From contig NZ_JAMZDZ010000001.1 in assembly GCF_024172085.1 (NCBI RefSeq), forward strand, positions 3,100,001-3,164,000: a stretch of 64,000 nt of DNA, given 5' to 3'. How positions within the stretch are numbered: the first letter of the stretch is position 1; each line of letters opens with the position of its first letter. The notes under the pieces were generated by a model. The model did not search any database. It had not been told where the DNA came from and was given only the letters and a program-made list of their open reading frames with translations. This DNA is from Hamadaea flava (GTDB lineage: Bacteria; Actinomycetota; Actinomycetes; Mycobacteriales; Micromonosporaceae). Of this stretch, positions 24,412 to 32,970 are shown one piece after another. The translations under genes and the position numbers were made by a program.

Positions 24412-24727
24412 CCTGGAGGCGGTGGCGCAAGAGGTCTTCACCGCCCTGGCCGACCCGAGCCGGCGAGGCATCCTCGCCGCGCTCGCGGCCCACGGCCCGG
24501 CCACCGCGACCGACCTGGCACTGCGCCTGCCGATCACCCGGCAAGCCATCGCCAAGCACCTCGGCCTGCTCGCCGAGGCCGGTCTGGTCGTCGCCGAGCC
24601 CGGCGAACGACGCCGCGTCCGCTACCGGGTGGACTCCGCGCCGATGAAGATCGCTCAACAGTTCCTCGGGGCACTCGCCCGCGACTGGGACGGGCCGCTG
24701 GCAGCCCTGCAACGCCAGCTCGACTGA
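24398..24727 (+). CDS. ArsR family transcriptional regulator
   Basis: 109 residues, one winged helix: EVFTALADPSRRGILAALA, then LRLPITRQAIAKHLGLLAEAGLVV and the wing GERRRVRYRVD. No metal-binding cysteine motif is present, so it belongs to the metal-independent ArsR group that usually pairs with SRPBCC proteins. It overlaps the preceding SRPBCC gene by 14 bp and precedes another one. The palindromes at 23855-23909 are likely its targets. Confidence 0.92.
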   Translation: MELTDLEAVAQEVFTALADPSRRGILAALAAHGPATATDLALRLPITRQAIAKHLGLLAEAGLVVAEPGERRRVRYRVDSAPMKIAQQFLGALARDWDGPLAALQRQLD

Positions 24728-24808
24728 CCCCAACCCGCAGCATCAGCGACGCCACGCCTGGTGGTGACGCCGATGCCGCACACCTTCCGACAAGAAAGAG
24801 GTAGGGAA

Positions 24809-25243
24809 ATGTTTGACATCCTGCACCGCGTCGGCGTGATCTCCGGCCCGAGCGAGGTCTACTCGGCCCTGACCACCGTCGAGGGCCTGGCCGCCTGGTG
24901 GACCGAGGAAACCACCGTCACCGACGACGGCATCCTCCAGTTCCGCTTCGCCGAAGGCGGCTTCGACATGAAGGTGCTCGACACCCGCCCGAACGAACTC
25001 GTCCGGTGGGAGGTCGTCGACGGCCCCGCCGAATGGATCGGCACCCACGTCCGCTTCGACCTCAAGCAGGAGGACGACTTCACGATCATCCTCTTCCGCC
25101 ACGAGGGCTGGGCGGAGCAGGTGGAGTTCATGAACCACTGCTCCACCAAGTGGGCCACCTTCCTGATGAGCCTCAAGCGGCTCGTCGAGACCGGCAAGGG
25201 CGAGCCCGCGCCGGACGACGTCAAGGTCAGCAACTGGCACTGA
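24809..25243 (+). CDS. Second SRPBCC domain protein
   Basis: 144 residues from ATG 24809, chosen for the nearby AGGTAGGGA ribosome site. Domain landmarks are FDILHRVGVISGPSEVYSALT, GLAAWWTEET, VRFDLKQEDDFTIILFRHEGW and a C-terminal helix KWATFLMSLKRLVE. It is the third gene of the SRPBCC-ArsR-SRPBCC set and probably shares its ligand chemistry. Its TGA stop is the first three bases of a 17-bp tandem array. Confidence 0.88.
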   Translation: MFDILHRVGVISGPSEVYSALTTVEGLAAWWTEETTVTDDGILQFRFAEGGFDMKVLDTRPNELVRWEVVDGPAEWIGTHVRFDLKQEDDFTIILFRHEGWAEQVEFMNHCSTKWATFLMSLKRLVETGKGEPAPDDVKVSNWH

Positions 25244-25348
25244 CACGCTGCCGGCTCTGACACGCTGCCGGCTCTGACACGCTGCCGGCTCTGACACGCT
25301 GCCGGCTCTGACACGCTGCCGGCTCTGACACGCTGCCGGCTCTGACAC
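25241..25348. repeat. 17-bp tandem array starting at a stop codon
   Basis: Six identical units TGACACGCTGCCGGCTC (25241-25342) and a partial seventh (TGACAC). The first TGA is the stop codon of the SRPBCC gene. There are no spacers, so this is not a CRISPR. The unit is not a multiple of three, consistent with its non-coding position. It ends 19 bp before the next start. Confidence 0.95.
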
Positions 25349-25367
25349 AGCCGCATATCCTGCCGCC

Positions 25368-25820
25368 ATGCAGGAGTTGGAAACCGAGATCGCCCGGCTC
25401 GACGACCGCTTCCGGCCGATCGCCCAGGCGTCCACGCCCAGCCGAGACCTCCCCGCCGGGGCCTCGGCTGAGCGCGTCCTCAGGTCACTCATCAGCTTGT
25501 ACGCCGAAAGCACCGAACCGGATCGAGCAGCCCTGCGCCGGCTGCTGGACCGGTACCGCTACTTCCGCTGGGGCGCCCACCTGCCCTACGAGTGGACCGG
25601 GGCGGCGGAGTTCCGGGCGCGGCTGATCCACCTGTCGCTGGTCGACCAAGGCGACGACACCCGCGACGAGATCCTGACCCTGCGCGACTACTGCACCCGC
25701 GCGTACGCCGAAGGCATCGAGGTCACCCCGATCGTCGCCGAGGTCGTGGCCATGTCGAGCGACGTCGACAAGTACGGCATGGGCTCGATGAAAGCAGTCC
25801 TCTCGGCGTACGCCCCCTGA
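25368..25820 (+). CDS. Hypothetical helical protein
   Basis: 150 residues; I do not recognise the family. It is predicted all-helical and soluble: a charged N-terminal helix (MQELETEIARLDDRF), a middle RAALRRLLDRYRYFRWGAHLP, then IHLSLVDQGDDTRDEILTLRDYC and VEVVAMSSDVDKYGMGSMKAVL-like C-terminal helices. No signal peptide or catalytic motif. It converges on the frameshifted HNH gene with a 3-bp gap. Confidence 0.65.
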   Translation: MQELETEIARLDDRFRPIAQASTPSRDLPAGASAERVLRSLISLYAESTEPDRAALRRLLDRYRYFRWGAHLPYEWTGAAEFRARLIHLSLVDQGDDTRDEILTLRDYCTRAYAEGIEVTPIVAEVVAMSSDVDKYGMGSMKAVLSAYAP

Positions 25821-25823
25821 TAC

Positions 25824-27439
25824 TCAGCACCGTCTCGTGTGGAGGGTGTTCCGGACTGGTCTTCGCTGCGGGTCGACGAAGGCGGGCGGGAGGAATTCGG
25901 GGAAGCCGTCTGGTCGCATGAGGACTTCCCAGTGCCCGTGGTGGATTTCGCGGTGGTGAAAACCGCAGAGCAGCACTGAGTTGGCCAGGCAGGTGGTTCC
26001 GCCGTCTGCCCAGGATCGGACGTGATGCCCGTGGCACCACTGGGGTGGCCGGTCGCAGCCGGGGAACGCGCAGCCCTTGTCCCGCAACACCAGCGCACGC
26101 CGCAGCGGGCCGTCGATAAGTCTGCGGGCGCGGCCGACGTCGAGCACTTGGCCGTCACCGCCGAGCACGGCTGGGATGATCATCGCGTCGCACGCGAGCC
26201 GTCGCACGGTCTCCGGGGTGAGCAGGTCGCCGGTGTCGAGCAAGCCCGCGCCGACCTTGGCTTGGAGGGCGTCCCAGGGCAGGGTGATCGTCAGGTGAGG
26301 TTTCTCGCCGCCGTTGTCGGGCAGCTCGCCTGCGTTCATGATCCGCTGGCACACCTCCACGAGGGCGTCAGCCCGCCGGGCGCCGGCCGAGCGCAGATCC
26401 GGCTCACCCGGCAGCACCCGACCCGACGCACGATCGCCCTCTACCGCATCCGCACCGCCGGCACCCGCACCGCCCCCATGCGCGCAGCCTCCGCCCGCAC
26501 AGCCCGCAACACCGCCACTAGCACAGCCGGCAACACCGCCACTAGCACAGCCGGCAACACCGCCACTAGCACAGCCGGCAACACCGCCACTAGCACAGCC
26601 GGCAACACCGCCTCGTGTATCCGCGCCGACGTCAGCGCAGCCCGCACGGCCGCAAGCGCAGCCCGCAACACCGCTGCCGCCAGCGCCGGGGCCATCGTTA
26701 GGGGAGCAAGCGGCACAATTGCCCGTGGCATCGGGCAGTGCGGCAGCCGCAGCGGTGGGTGCGGGCTTGCGTGGTCCGGACAACGGATCCAACGCGGTCC
26801 GCACGATCGCAGCCATCTCGGAATCGAGGACACCGCGCACCGGTATTCCCCCTCCCCATAGGGAACGAGGGTGAAGTCACGCCGGTCGTAGGCGGATCGT
26901 TCGGCGCGTTCCAGATCGCGGCGCAGGCGTTCCAAGGCGATCTCCGGTGCGACCAGTTCCAGGATCTGCGACCGATGATTCTCCAGCGTCTCCGGTCGCA
27001 GCCGATCCTCGACCGCCAGCTTCGTCAACGCCTGGTCGGCTTTCGCCTTACCCACCTCACCCACGGCTGAGGGCAGGTCGTGCACGGTTTTGGTGATCAC
27101 CCGCGCCTGCTCGACAGTGACCCGCCCGGCGGCGAGCGCTTCCTCGACCACGGGCGTCTCGGGCAGCAGCTTGGCCAGCTTGGTCCACACGACGGCATCG
27201 CGATGCCGCATGGCCAGCAGATAGGTCAGCCAGTTCGCGGTGCCGGTCGCACCTGCGGTGTAGGGGATCTCGCGACTGTCCGCCGCGCCGATCAACGTGA
27301 GTAGCCGGGCCGACAGCTGCTGGATCGTCGCATGAACTCGGCGGACTTCGTCGGTGATCTCGGTGTCCGAAAGTGTCCACAGGGGACCGGCGACCAGCTC
27401 GGCGACATCCGCCTCCACCTGCGCCAACAGCCCGCCCAT
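25824..27439 (-). pseudogene. DUF222/13E12-type HNH endonuclease gene split by a frameshift
   Basis: Would encode about 538 residues. The N-terminal DUF222 part (from MGGLLAQVEADVAELV to VPYGEGEYR) and the C-terminal part (RGVLDSEMAAIVRTALDPL onward, ending in the HNH motif CAFPGCDRPPQWCHGHH...HHREIHHGHW) are in different frames. The break is near 26840, where GAATACCGGTGCGCGG lacks one G needed to read EYRVRGVLD. The middle is a low-complexity Gly/Cys/Ala linker (VAGCASGG x4). These nucleases are multicopy in actinomycetes. A sequencing error is possible. Confidence 0.85.
26511..26606. repeat. 24-bp in-frame tandem repeat in the HNH gene linker
   Basis: Four identical 24-bp units (26511-26534, 26535-26558, 26559-26582, 26583-26606) within a larger GC-rich, Cys/Gly/Ala-coding stretch. 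They encode VAGCASGG repeats in the C-terminal frame of the HNH gene. Confidence 0.95.
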
Positions 27440-27777
27440 GGGATCAACGTTAGAACGAAGGTACGACACCTTCCAGGGGGTCAAGGTCACCAGAATGTGC
27501 CACGTTCACCACCCAGTCAGTCCACAAGGGATGGAGCTGACAGCCCGCCCATGGTCCGCGGTTTCACGCCCGAATCCGTGATCGAGCGCACAAGCTGAGG
27601 TCTCGCGATGTACGCGCCGCCTCGGCGAAGGTGCGCACCAACTCGATCTGAACCGTATCCGCGAGATCGAGATCGGGGCCGTTCGCCCCCCGGGACGGCG
27701 AACCGCCGCGCGAGCAGCAGCCACGGCGAGCTGACCCGCGAGTCTGGACCGCCTGCTTCGAAAAGGCTCGAAGAGAG
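27440..27777. other. 338-bp region without a convincing gene
   Basis: Upstream of the HNH gene and downstream of the 27778 gene. The minus strand holds a short protein-like stretch (DLADTVQIELVRTFAEAA, around 27618-27671) without a credible start or length. It may be a decayed gene. No strong palindrome, RNA gene or repeat was seen. Confidence 0.4.
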
Positions 27778-28344
27778 TCAGTCGACGAGGCGCGACTCAA
27801 TGAGGGTCAGGCGGCCCAGATTGTGGGGCTCTGTCCCCATCTGCCAGGTGTCCTGCCACTTCCCCACCCGACCCTCGTCGGTGAAGGAGAGCCAGACGAC
27901 CTGCACCGCCTGCGCCACGTCGGTGACATCCTGCTGGAGGGTCGAGGTCAGCGGGTCCTCGCCGGGAGCCAGCCGGGCCACGGTGTCGGTGATGACGTCG
28001 CCGTCGGCGAGCGTCCAGACGATGGTCACGTCGATCGCGGCGTACGCGGTGCAGGTGACGGTGCCGGTCAGGGTGCCGTCGACCGCCGAGAGGGACGGTT
28101 CGAGGTTCGGGCGTACGGCTCGGACCATGGCTTCCTGCGCCCGTTGGGCGGAAGCGTTGCTGGCCGCGGCCGCGCGGAGCGAGCCGAACGCGGCCACGGC
28201 CGCGAACACTCCGGCGGCCACCGTGCCCGCCGCCGACATGGCGCCGATCAGGGCGGTGTCGTTGCGTACGGCGATGAATGCCCCGAAGAGCACGACCAGG
28301 CCGACGACCACCAGCGCCGAGAGCAGCCACTTGTTCCGAACCAT
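27778..28344 (-). CDS. Hypothetical membrane protein
   Basis: 188 residues from ATG 28344. Two membrane helices at the N-terminus (WLLSALVVVGLVVLFGAFIAV, then IGAMSAAGTVAAGVFAAVAAFG), a helical stretch of AAAASNASAQRAQEAM, then a ~110-residue soluble domain with beta-rich look (PNLEPSLSAVDGTLTGTVTC...). No known family recognised. It is divergent from an MFS gene, 80 bp apart. Confidence 0.7.
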   Translation of the reverse strand: MVRNKWLLSALVVVGLVVLFGAFIAVRNDTALIGAMSAAGTVAAGVFAAVAAFGSLRAAAASNASAQRAQEAMVRAVRPNLEPSLSAVDGTLTGTVTCTAYAAIDVTIVWTLADGDVITDTVARLAPGEDPLTSTLQQDVTDVAQAVQVVWLSFTDEGRVGKWQDTWQMGTEPHNLGRLTLIESRLVD

Positions 28345-28424
28345 GATCGGCAGGGTAGCGGACTCCCCCGGTCGGGAAACCGGTTTGGTGGGCCGGGACG
28401 AGGCACGTAGGTTCGGATCTTGTG

Positions 28425-29681
28425 ATGGACAAGCTCGTACCGGCCCGGCTGGGGACAAGTTACCGCTGGCTGCTGGCGTCGTCGTGGACGACCAACTTCG
28501 GTGACGGCATCGCCATGGCGGCCGGTCCGCTGCTGGTCGCCTCGCTGACCGACGAGCCGTTCCTCATCTCGGTCGCCGCGCTGCTGGGTTGGGCGCCGCC
28601 GCTCGTGTTCAGCCTGTACGCCGGGGTGCTGTCGGATCGGCACAATCGTCGCCGCATCGTGCTGACCGCCAACGCCGTACGCGTACTGATTCTGGCGGTG
28701 TTGGTGACGACGGTCGCCACCGGGACAGCGTCGGTCACCGTGGCACTGGTCGCGCTCGGGCTGCTGGCGACGGCGGAGGTCTTCGCCGACAACACGACGG
28801 CCACGTTGACGCCGATGCTGGTCAGCCGGGACGACCTGGCCATCGCCAACTCCCGGATCCAGACCGGGTTCATCACGCTCAACCAGCTCGCCGGTCCCCC
28901 GCTAGGGGCGGCGTTGTTCGCGGCTGGGACGGCATGGCCGTTCCTCGGGCAGACGCTCCTCGTGGTCGCCGGGACGCTGCTCGTCTCCCGGGTGGTCCTG
29001 CCGCCGCACGGCCGGGAAGCCACCGGTCGGCAAACCCGTGAGCTGCGCAAGGACCTGGCCGCCGGGTTCCGGTGGACGCTGTCCCACGCCGCTGTGCGTA
29101 CCCTTGGCTTGACGATTTTGATCTTCAACGTGACCTTCGGCGCGGCCTGGAGCGTGCTGGTCCTCTACGCGCAGGATCGCCTCGGCCTGGGGTCGGTGGG
29201 TTTCGGCCTGATGACCACGGTGGGTGCGGTCGGCGGCCTGGTGGGGACGGGTCTGTACGGCTGGATCACGCGGCACGTGAGTCTGGGCGACATCATGCGG
29301 GTGGGGTTGATCATCGAGACCTTGACCCATCTCGGTCTGGCGCTGACCCGCTCGCCTTGGCTGGCCGCCGGGATCTTCTTCCTGTTCGGGGCGCACGCCT
29401 TCATCTGGGGCACCACCTCGATCACGGTACGCCAGCGCGCGGTCCCGACGGAGCTGCAAGGACGCGTCGGCGGCGTGTACACCATCTGCGTCTACGGCGG
29501 GCTGGTGGTGGGTTCGGCGATCGGCGGTGTGCTGGCCACGAAGTACGGGGTGACCGCGCCGTTCTGGTTCGCCTTCGCGGGATCGGCCGTCTTCGTGGTC
29601 GCGTTGTGGCGGCAGGTCTCCCGGATCGCGCACGACGACGAGCCGCACAGCGAACGTCCACTGGAGACCGTCTCCGCCTGA
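28425..29681 (+). CDS. MFS transporter (MFS_3/EntS-like exporter)
   Basis: 418 residues from ATG 28425 (GTG just before is an alternative). Twelve hydrophobic helices; the first loops read LASSWTTNFGDGIAMAAGPLL and YAGVLSDRHNRRRIVL (motif A). The stretch ADNTTATLTPMLVSRDDLAIANSRIQ is typical of the MFS_3 group, which includes enterobactin exporter EntS and macrolide-efflux-like proteins. Likely a proton-coupled efflux pump; substrate unknown. Confidence 0.9.
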   Translation: MDKLVPARLGTSYRWLLASSWTTNFGDGIAMAAGPLLVASLTDEPFLISVAALLGWAPPLVFSLYAGVLSDRHNRRRIVLTANAVRVLILAVLVTTVATGTASVTVALVALGLLATAEVFADNTTATLTPMLVSRDDLAIANSRIQTGFITLNQLAGPPLGAALFAAGTAWPFLGQTLLVVAGTLLVSRVVLPPHGREATGRQTRELRKDLAAGFRWTLSHAAVRTLGLTILIFNVTFGAAWSVLVLYAQDRLGLGSVGFGLMTTVGAVGGLVGTGLYGWITRHVSLGDIMRVGLIIETLTHLGLALTRSPWLAAGIFFLFGAHAFIWGTTSITVRQRAVPTELQGRVGGVYTICVYGGLVVGSAIGGVLATKYGVTAPFWFAFAGSAVFVVALWRQVSRIAHDDEPHSERPLETVSA

Positions 29682-29739
29682 GCGCGGGGTTCCGGGACTT
29701 CCGGCGGCGCGTCACGCTTTCGCGGCGCACTGTGAGAGG

Positions 29740-29796
29740 CAGATCACGGATATGCATGCTTCAGCGGGCTGTTTTGGCCTGCGTATCCGTGATCTG
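29740..29796. repeat. Long intergenic hairpin, family E
   Basis: Arms CAGATCACGGATATGCA (29740-29756) and TGCGTATCCGTGATCTG (29780-29796) with one mismatch and a 23-bp loop. It carries GATC in each arm like families A-D. It sits between two convergent genes and may terminate both. Confidence 0.75.
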
Positions 29797-29835
29797 GTGG
29801 TATTCGGCGGCGGCCTGCGGGCGGGCCTGCGGGCG

Positions 29836-30633
29836 TCAGCCGGTTCGGGCGGGGCGCTCGGAGCGGGCGGCCCAACGACCGTCCTGATGCGTGACCGTGA
29901 TGGGGTGGCTGAACGCGGCCGACACCGTCTCGGTGGTGATCGCCGAATCCACCGGACCGGACGCCACGACGCGGCCCGACGCGAGCAACGCCGCGTGGGT
30001 GGTCGTCTCGGGCAGCTCCTCCAGGTGATGCGTCACCAGCACGGTCGCCACGCCCGGCCGCTCCACGGCGAGTCGGTCGATGATCTCGAGCAGCTGCTCC
30101 CGGGCAGCGACGTCCAGCCCGGTGCACGGCTCGTCGAGCAGCAGCAGCTCCGGCTCGGCGACCAGCGCCCGTGCGATCAACGCCCGGCCCCGCTCGCCTT
30201 GCGACAGCGTCGGCCATTCGGCCTCGATCCGGGCGGTCAGTCCCAGATCCTCCATCAGCTCGTACGCCCGATCGGACTGCTCCGGAGTGGGCTTCCAGCG
30301 CGACGGCACCTCGATCGTGCCGGTGACACCGGTGAGGACCACCTCGGCGACGGTCAACGGCGACCGCAGCGGATGCCGGGGGTTGACGTGACCGATCCGG
30401 CGGCGCAGCGCCTGCAGCTCGACCCTGCCCAGCTGCTCGCCGAGCACGTGCACCGATCCCGACGTCGGGTGGGTGACCGCGCCGCAGAAGCCGAGCACGG
30501 TGCTCTTGCCCGCGCCGTTCGGCCCGAGCAGCGCCCAGTGCTCGCCCCGGCCGACGCCGAGCGAGATCCCGTGCAGGATCTCTTTGCCGTCCCGACGGAA
30601 GGTGACGTCCTGCAACGACAGCACTGCGCTCAT
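29836..30633 (-). CDS. ABC transporter ATP-binding protein (stand-alone)
   Basis: 265 residues from ATG 30633. Walker A GPNGAGKST (37-45), Q-loop region, signature LSQGERGRALIARALV near 145, Walker B ELLLLDEP near 165, and switch His in VLVTHHLEEL. The sequence resembles the YlmA/ModF-like single ABC ATPases. No permease or binding-protein gene is adjacent, so the partner, if any, is elsewhere. Confidence 0.9.
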   Translation of the reverse strand: MSAVLSLQDVTFRRDGKEILHGISLGVGRGEHWALLGPNGAGKSTVLGFCGAVTHPTSGSVHVLGEQLGRVELQALRRRIGHVNPRHPLRSPLTVAEVVLTGVTGTIEVPSRWKPTPEQSDRAYELMEDLGLTARIEAEWPTLSQGERGRALIARALVAEPELLLLDEPCTGLDVAAREQLLEIIDRLAVERPGVATVLVTHHLEELPETTTHAALLASGRVVASGPVDSAITTETVSAAFSHPITVTHQDGRWAARSERPARTG

Positions 30634-30700
30634 GCGGGCACCGTAACGGGATGGGCGGGACCAGCGCCGGGTCCCGGCCCTGGTCCCGCCTGGTGGTCTG

Positions 30701-31552
30701 TCAGTTGTGCAGGTCGCGGACGGCGTACCGGGCGGCGGGTTGCCAGCCGAGCAGGGCCCGGGCGCGCTCGCCGCTGACCGCCTGGTCCAGGGCCAGCGCG
30801 TCGGCGAAGGGCTCGCCGAGGGTGGCCGCGGCATCCGGGCGCAGCCACAGTTCGGCCCGCCCGATGCCACCGGCCGCCAGGTCGGTCGCGGCGGCCAACG
30901 CGGCCACCGACACCGCCGGCTCGTCGACGCCGTGGAGCAGTGTGCCCGCCGGAGCGGACTCGACGGCGAGCGCGTACAGGTCGGCGAGGTCGTCGACGTG
31001 CACCATCGGCCACCGCGTCGCCGGGCTGCCGAAGTAGCGGCCGACTCCGTGCTTGCGAGCGAGGTTCAGCAGCAGCGCCGGGATGCCGCCGTCGCGTCCG
31101 TAGACGATGCCCGGCCGGATCACGACGGACCGTACGCCCCGGTCGGCGGCCGCCAGCACCTGCTGCTCGATGAGCGGCCGGTAGGAGACGATCGGCAACG
31201 GGTTCGTCGGCGCGCTCTCGTCCACCGGCTCCCGGCCGGTCTGGCCCAGCACCCAGATGCCGCTCGTCTGCACCAGTACCCGCCCGGCCAGCGCGTCGAT
31301 CAGCGCCGCGGTGGCCGCCTCGTCGGCAGCCTGGTCGCCGCTCGACGTGGCCGCGTTGACCACCGCGTCGATGTCGTCACCGATGGCCGCCACGAGCGTC
31401 TCCGGCCGGGTCAGGTCGCCGATCCGCACCTCGTACGCGCTGCCGGCGGCCGCTTCGCGGGTCAGCGCGACCACCTCGTGGCCCCGTTCCCGCAGCTTCC
31501 GGGCGACAGCCGAGCCGATGTAGCCGGTCGCGCCGATCACCAGGACCTTCAT
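30701..31552 (-). CDS. NAD-dependent epimerase/dehydratase family protein
   Basis: 283 residues. The Rossmann motif GATGYIGSAVA (residues 7-17), VVNAATSSGD near 65, VVIRPGIVYG near 150, and the extended substrate region place it among extended/atypical SDRs. The catalytic YxxxK is not obvious (YRPLIEQQ at the expected place), so it may be a non-classical reductase. It is divergent from a MarR gene across a region with two palindromic operators. Confidence 0.88.
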   Translation of the reverse strand: MKVLVIGATGYIGSAVARKLRERGHEVVALTREAAAGSAYEVRIGDLTRPETLVAAIGDDIDAVVNAATSSGDQAADEAATAALIDALAGRVLVQTSGIWVLGQTGREPVDESAPTNPLPIVSYRPLIEQQVLAAADRGVRSVVIRPGIVYGRDGGIPALLLNLARKHGVGRYFGSPATRWPMVHVDDLADLYALAVESAPAGTLLHGVDEPAVSVAALAAATDLAAGGIGRAELWLRPDAAATLGEPFADALALDQAVSGERARALLGWQPAARYAVRDLHN

Positions 31553-31574
31553 GGCGTTTTCCTCTTTCTTGAGA

Positions 31575-31638
31575 ATCTCAACGTTGAGATAATCGAACGC
31601 CGCCGACCCCTTGACGTCAAGTAGTTCAACGTTGAGAT
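31575..31638. promoter_or_regulatory. MarR operators and promoter in the epimerase/MarR gap
   Basis: ATCTCAACGTTGAGAT (31575-31590) is a perfect 16-bp palindrome. AGTTCAACGTTGAGAT (31623-31638) is a copy with two changes, centres 48 bp apart. CTTGACGTCAAG (31610-31621) lies between and contains a TTGACG -35 element. GATACT six bases before the GTG start of the MarR gene suggests a leaderless transcript. Confidence 0.7.
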
Positions 31639-31647
31639 ACTCGTCTC

Positions 31648-32205
31648 GTGAGCACCCGGAATAATCCGGCCCGGAAGCCGGCCGCGGCCGACGACGCGGT
31701 CACTGCCGGAGCCACCGACGCCGTCGATGCGGTCATCGGCCAGTGGGCCGCCGAACGCCCCGAGGTCGACGTGTCGCCGATTCAGATCGTCGGGCGCATC
31801 TCCCGGTTGTCCCGCCACTTCGAGCGGGAGCTGAAGACCCATTTCGCCGGTTTCGACCTCGAGCGGTGGGAGTTCGACGTGCTGGCGACGCTGCGCCGGT
31901 CCGGCAAGCCGTATGAGCTCAGCGCCGGAGCGCTGCTCAAGATGGCGCTCGTGACGTCGGGTGCGATGACGAACCGCATCGACCGACTCGAGGCCAGAGG
32001 GCTGGTCGAGCGCCGCAGCGACGCGGCCGATCGGCGTACGGTGCTGATCCGGCTCACGCCGCAGGGTCGCAAGACGGTCGACACGATCCTCGTCGGGCAC
32101 ATGGCGAACGAGGAACGGATGCTCGCCACCCTCACCGGCGACGAACGCCAGGAGCTGGAAGGCTTGCTGCGTAAGCTTCTGGTGGCCTTCGGCGACCTCC
32201 CCTAG
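31648..32205 (+). CDS. MarR family transcriptional regulator
   Basis: 185 residues from GTG 31648. After a ~45-residue Ala-rich lead, the winged helix reads FDVLATLRRSGKPYELSAGALLKMALVTSGAMTNRIDRLEARGLVERR with the MarR wing DAADRRTVLIRLTPQG. It probably represses itself and the divergent epimerase-like gene through the ATCTCAACGTTGAGAT sites. Its TAG stop and that of the convergent methyltransferase share the same CTAG. Confidence 0.92.
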   Translation: MSTRNNPARKPAAADDAVTAGATDAVDAVIGQWAAERPEVDVSPIQIVGRISRLSRHFERELKTHFAGFDLERWEFDVLATLRRSGKPYELSAGALLKMALVTSGAMTNRIDRLEARGLVERRSDAADRRTVLIRLTPQGRKTVDTILVGHMANEERMLATLTGDERQELEGLLRKLLVAFGDLP

Positions 32206-32840
32206 CGGCGCGCGAACACCATTCCGCCGGGCAGTTCGGCGTACGGGCTGAGGGTCAACGTGGCCTCGACGGTGAACCCGGACTCCCGCAGCCAGTCCGC
32301 CACCCGCTCGGGACGCCGCCGGTGGACGTGGACCTTCATCGGGTGCCCGCCGTAGCCCTCGGTCTTCAACCGAGAGCCGTCGCCGACGTGGAACCCCACC
32401 AGCATCGGCCCGCCTGGCCGCAGTACGCGCCGGAAGTGCGCGAACACCGTCGGGATCAGCTCGTCGGGGATGTGGATCAGCGACCAGAACGCGAGCAGCC
32501 CGGCCACCGAGGCGTCGGCGAGCGGAAGCTCGGTCATCGATCCGACCGCGAACCGCAGACCCGGATGTTCTCGCCGGGCCACCTCGATCATGCCGGGCGA
32601 GAGGTCGACGCCGAACGTGTCCACCCCCAGATTCCGCAGGTACGCCGTGACGAATCCTGGTCCACAGCCGACATCCGCGACCGGGCCGTCGCCGGCGGCG
32701 CGGACCAGATCCGCGAAGAGCGTCAGCGCGCTGTTCAGGAAGGGCTTGCCGGCCAGCGAGTCCCGGACTTGATCGGCGTACGCGGCCGCCACGGTGTCGT
32801 ACGAGACGCGGGTGTCGGCCAGCCAGCCGTCGGTCGCCAT
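32202..32840 (-). CDS. Class I SAM-dependent methyltransferase
   Basis: 212 residues from ATG 32840. SAM-binding motif I VADVGCGPGFVTAYL (residues 54-68), GVDLSPGMIEVARREHPG as motif II, LLAFWSLIHIPDELI and RVLRPGGPMLVGFHVGDG as motif III. A small-molecule methyltransferase of the UbiE/Methyltransf_11/25 type; target unknown. It overlaps the MarR gene tail to tail by 4 bp. Confidence 0.9.
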   Translation of the reverse strand: MATDGWLADTRVSYDTVAAAYADQVRDSLAGKPFLNSALTLFADLVRAAGDGPVADVGCGPGFVTAYLRNLGVDTFGVDLSPGMIEVARREHPGLRFAVGSMTELPLADASVAGLLAFWSLIHIPDELIPTVFAHFRRVLRPGGPMLVGFHVGDGSRLKTEGYGGHPMKVHVHRRRPERVADWLRESGFTVEATLTLSPYAELPGGMVFARR

Positions 32841-32941
32841 GGCCACGACCCTAGCCCTCAGCCGACCCAAGCCCTCGGCGTACTGGCCGCCGCACGGGAT
32901 CGGGGCGCGCTCGATATTGGCACGCTCGAAAAGATAGACAT

Positions 32942-32960
32942 TTAAAGTAAGCTTTCTTAA
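32942..32960. promoter_or_regulatory. AT-rich imperfect palindrome upstream of chitinase
   Basis: TTAAAGTAAGCTTTCTTAA, symmetric at its ends (TTAA...TTAA), 10 bp before the chitinase ATG in an AT-rich island. Its CTTTCTTAAT core is shared with the site at 2254-2277. Probable regulator site controlling the secreted enzyme; regulator unknown. Confidence 0.4.
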
Positions 32961-32970
32961 TAATTGCGGG

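Noticed and set aside
25241-25348. CRISPR-like array
   Set aside because: The 17-bp units are directly joined without spacers and no cas genes are near; it is a simple tandem repeat.
26441-26840. Long continuation of the HNH N-terminal frame past the frameshift
   Set aside because: After GEYR this frame becomes low-complexity Ala/Val/Leu without family similarity, while the other frame carries the conserved sequence.
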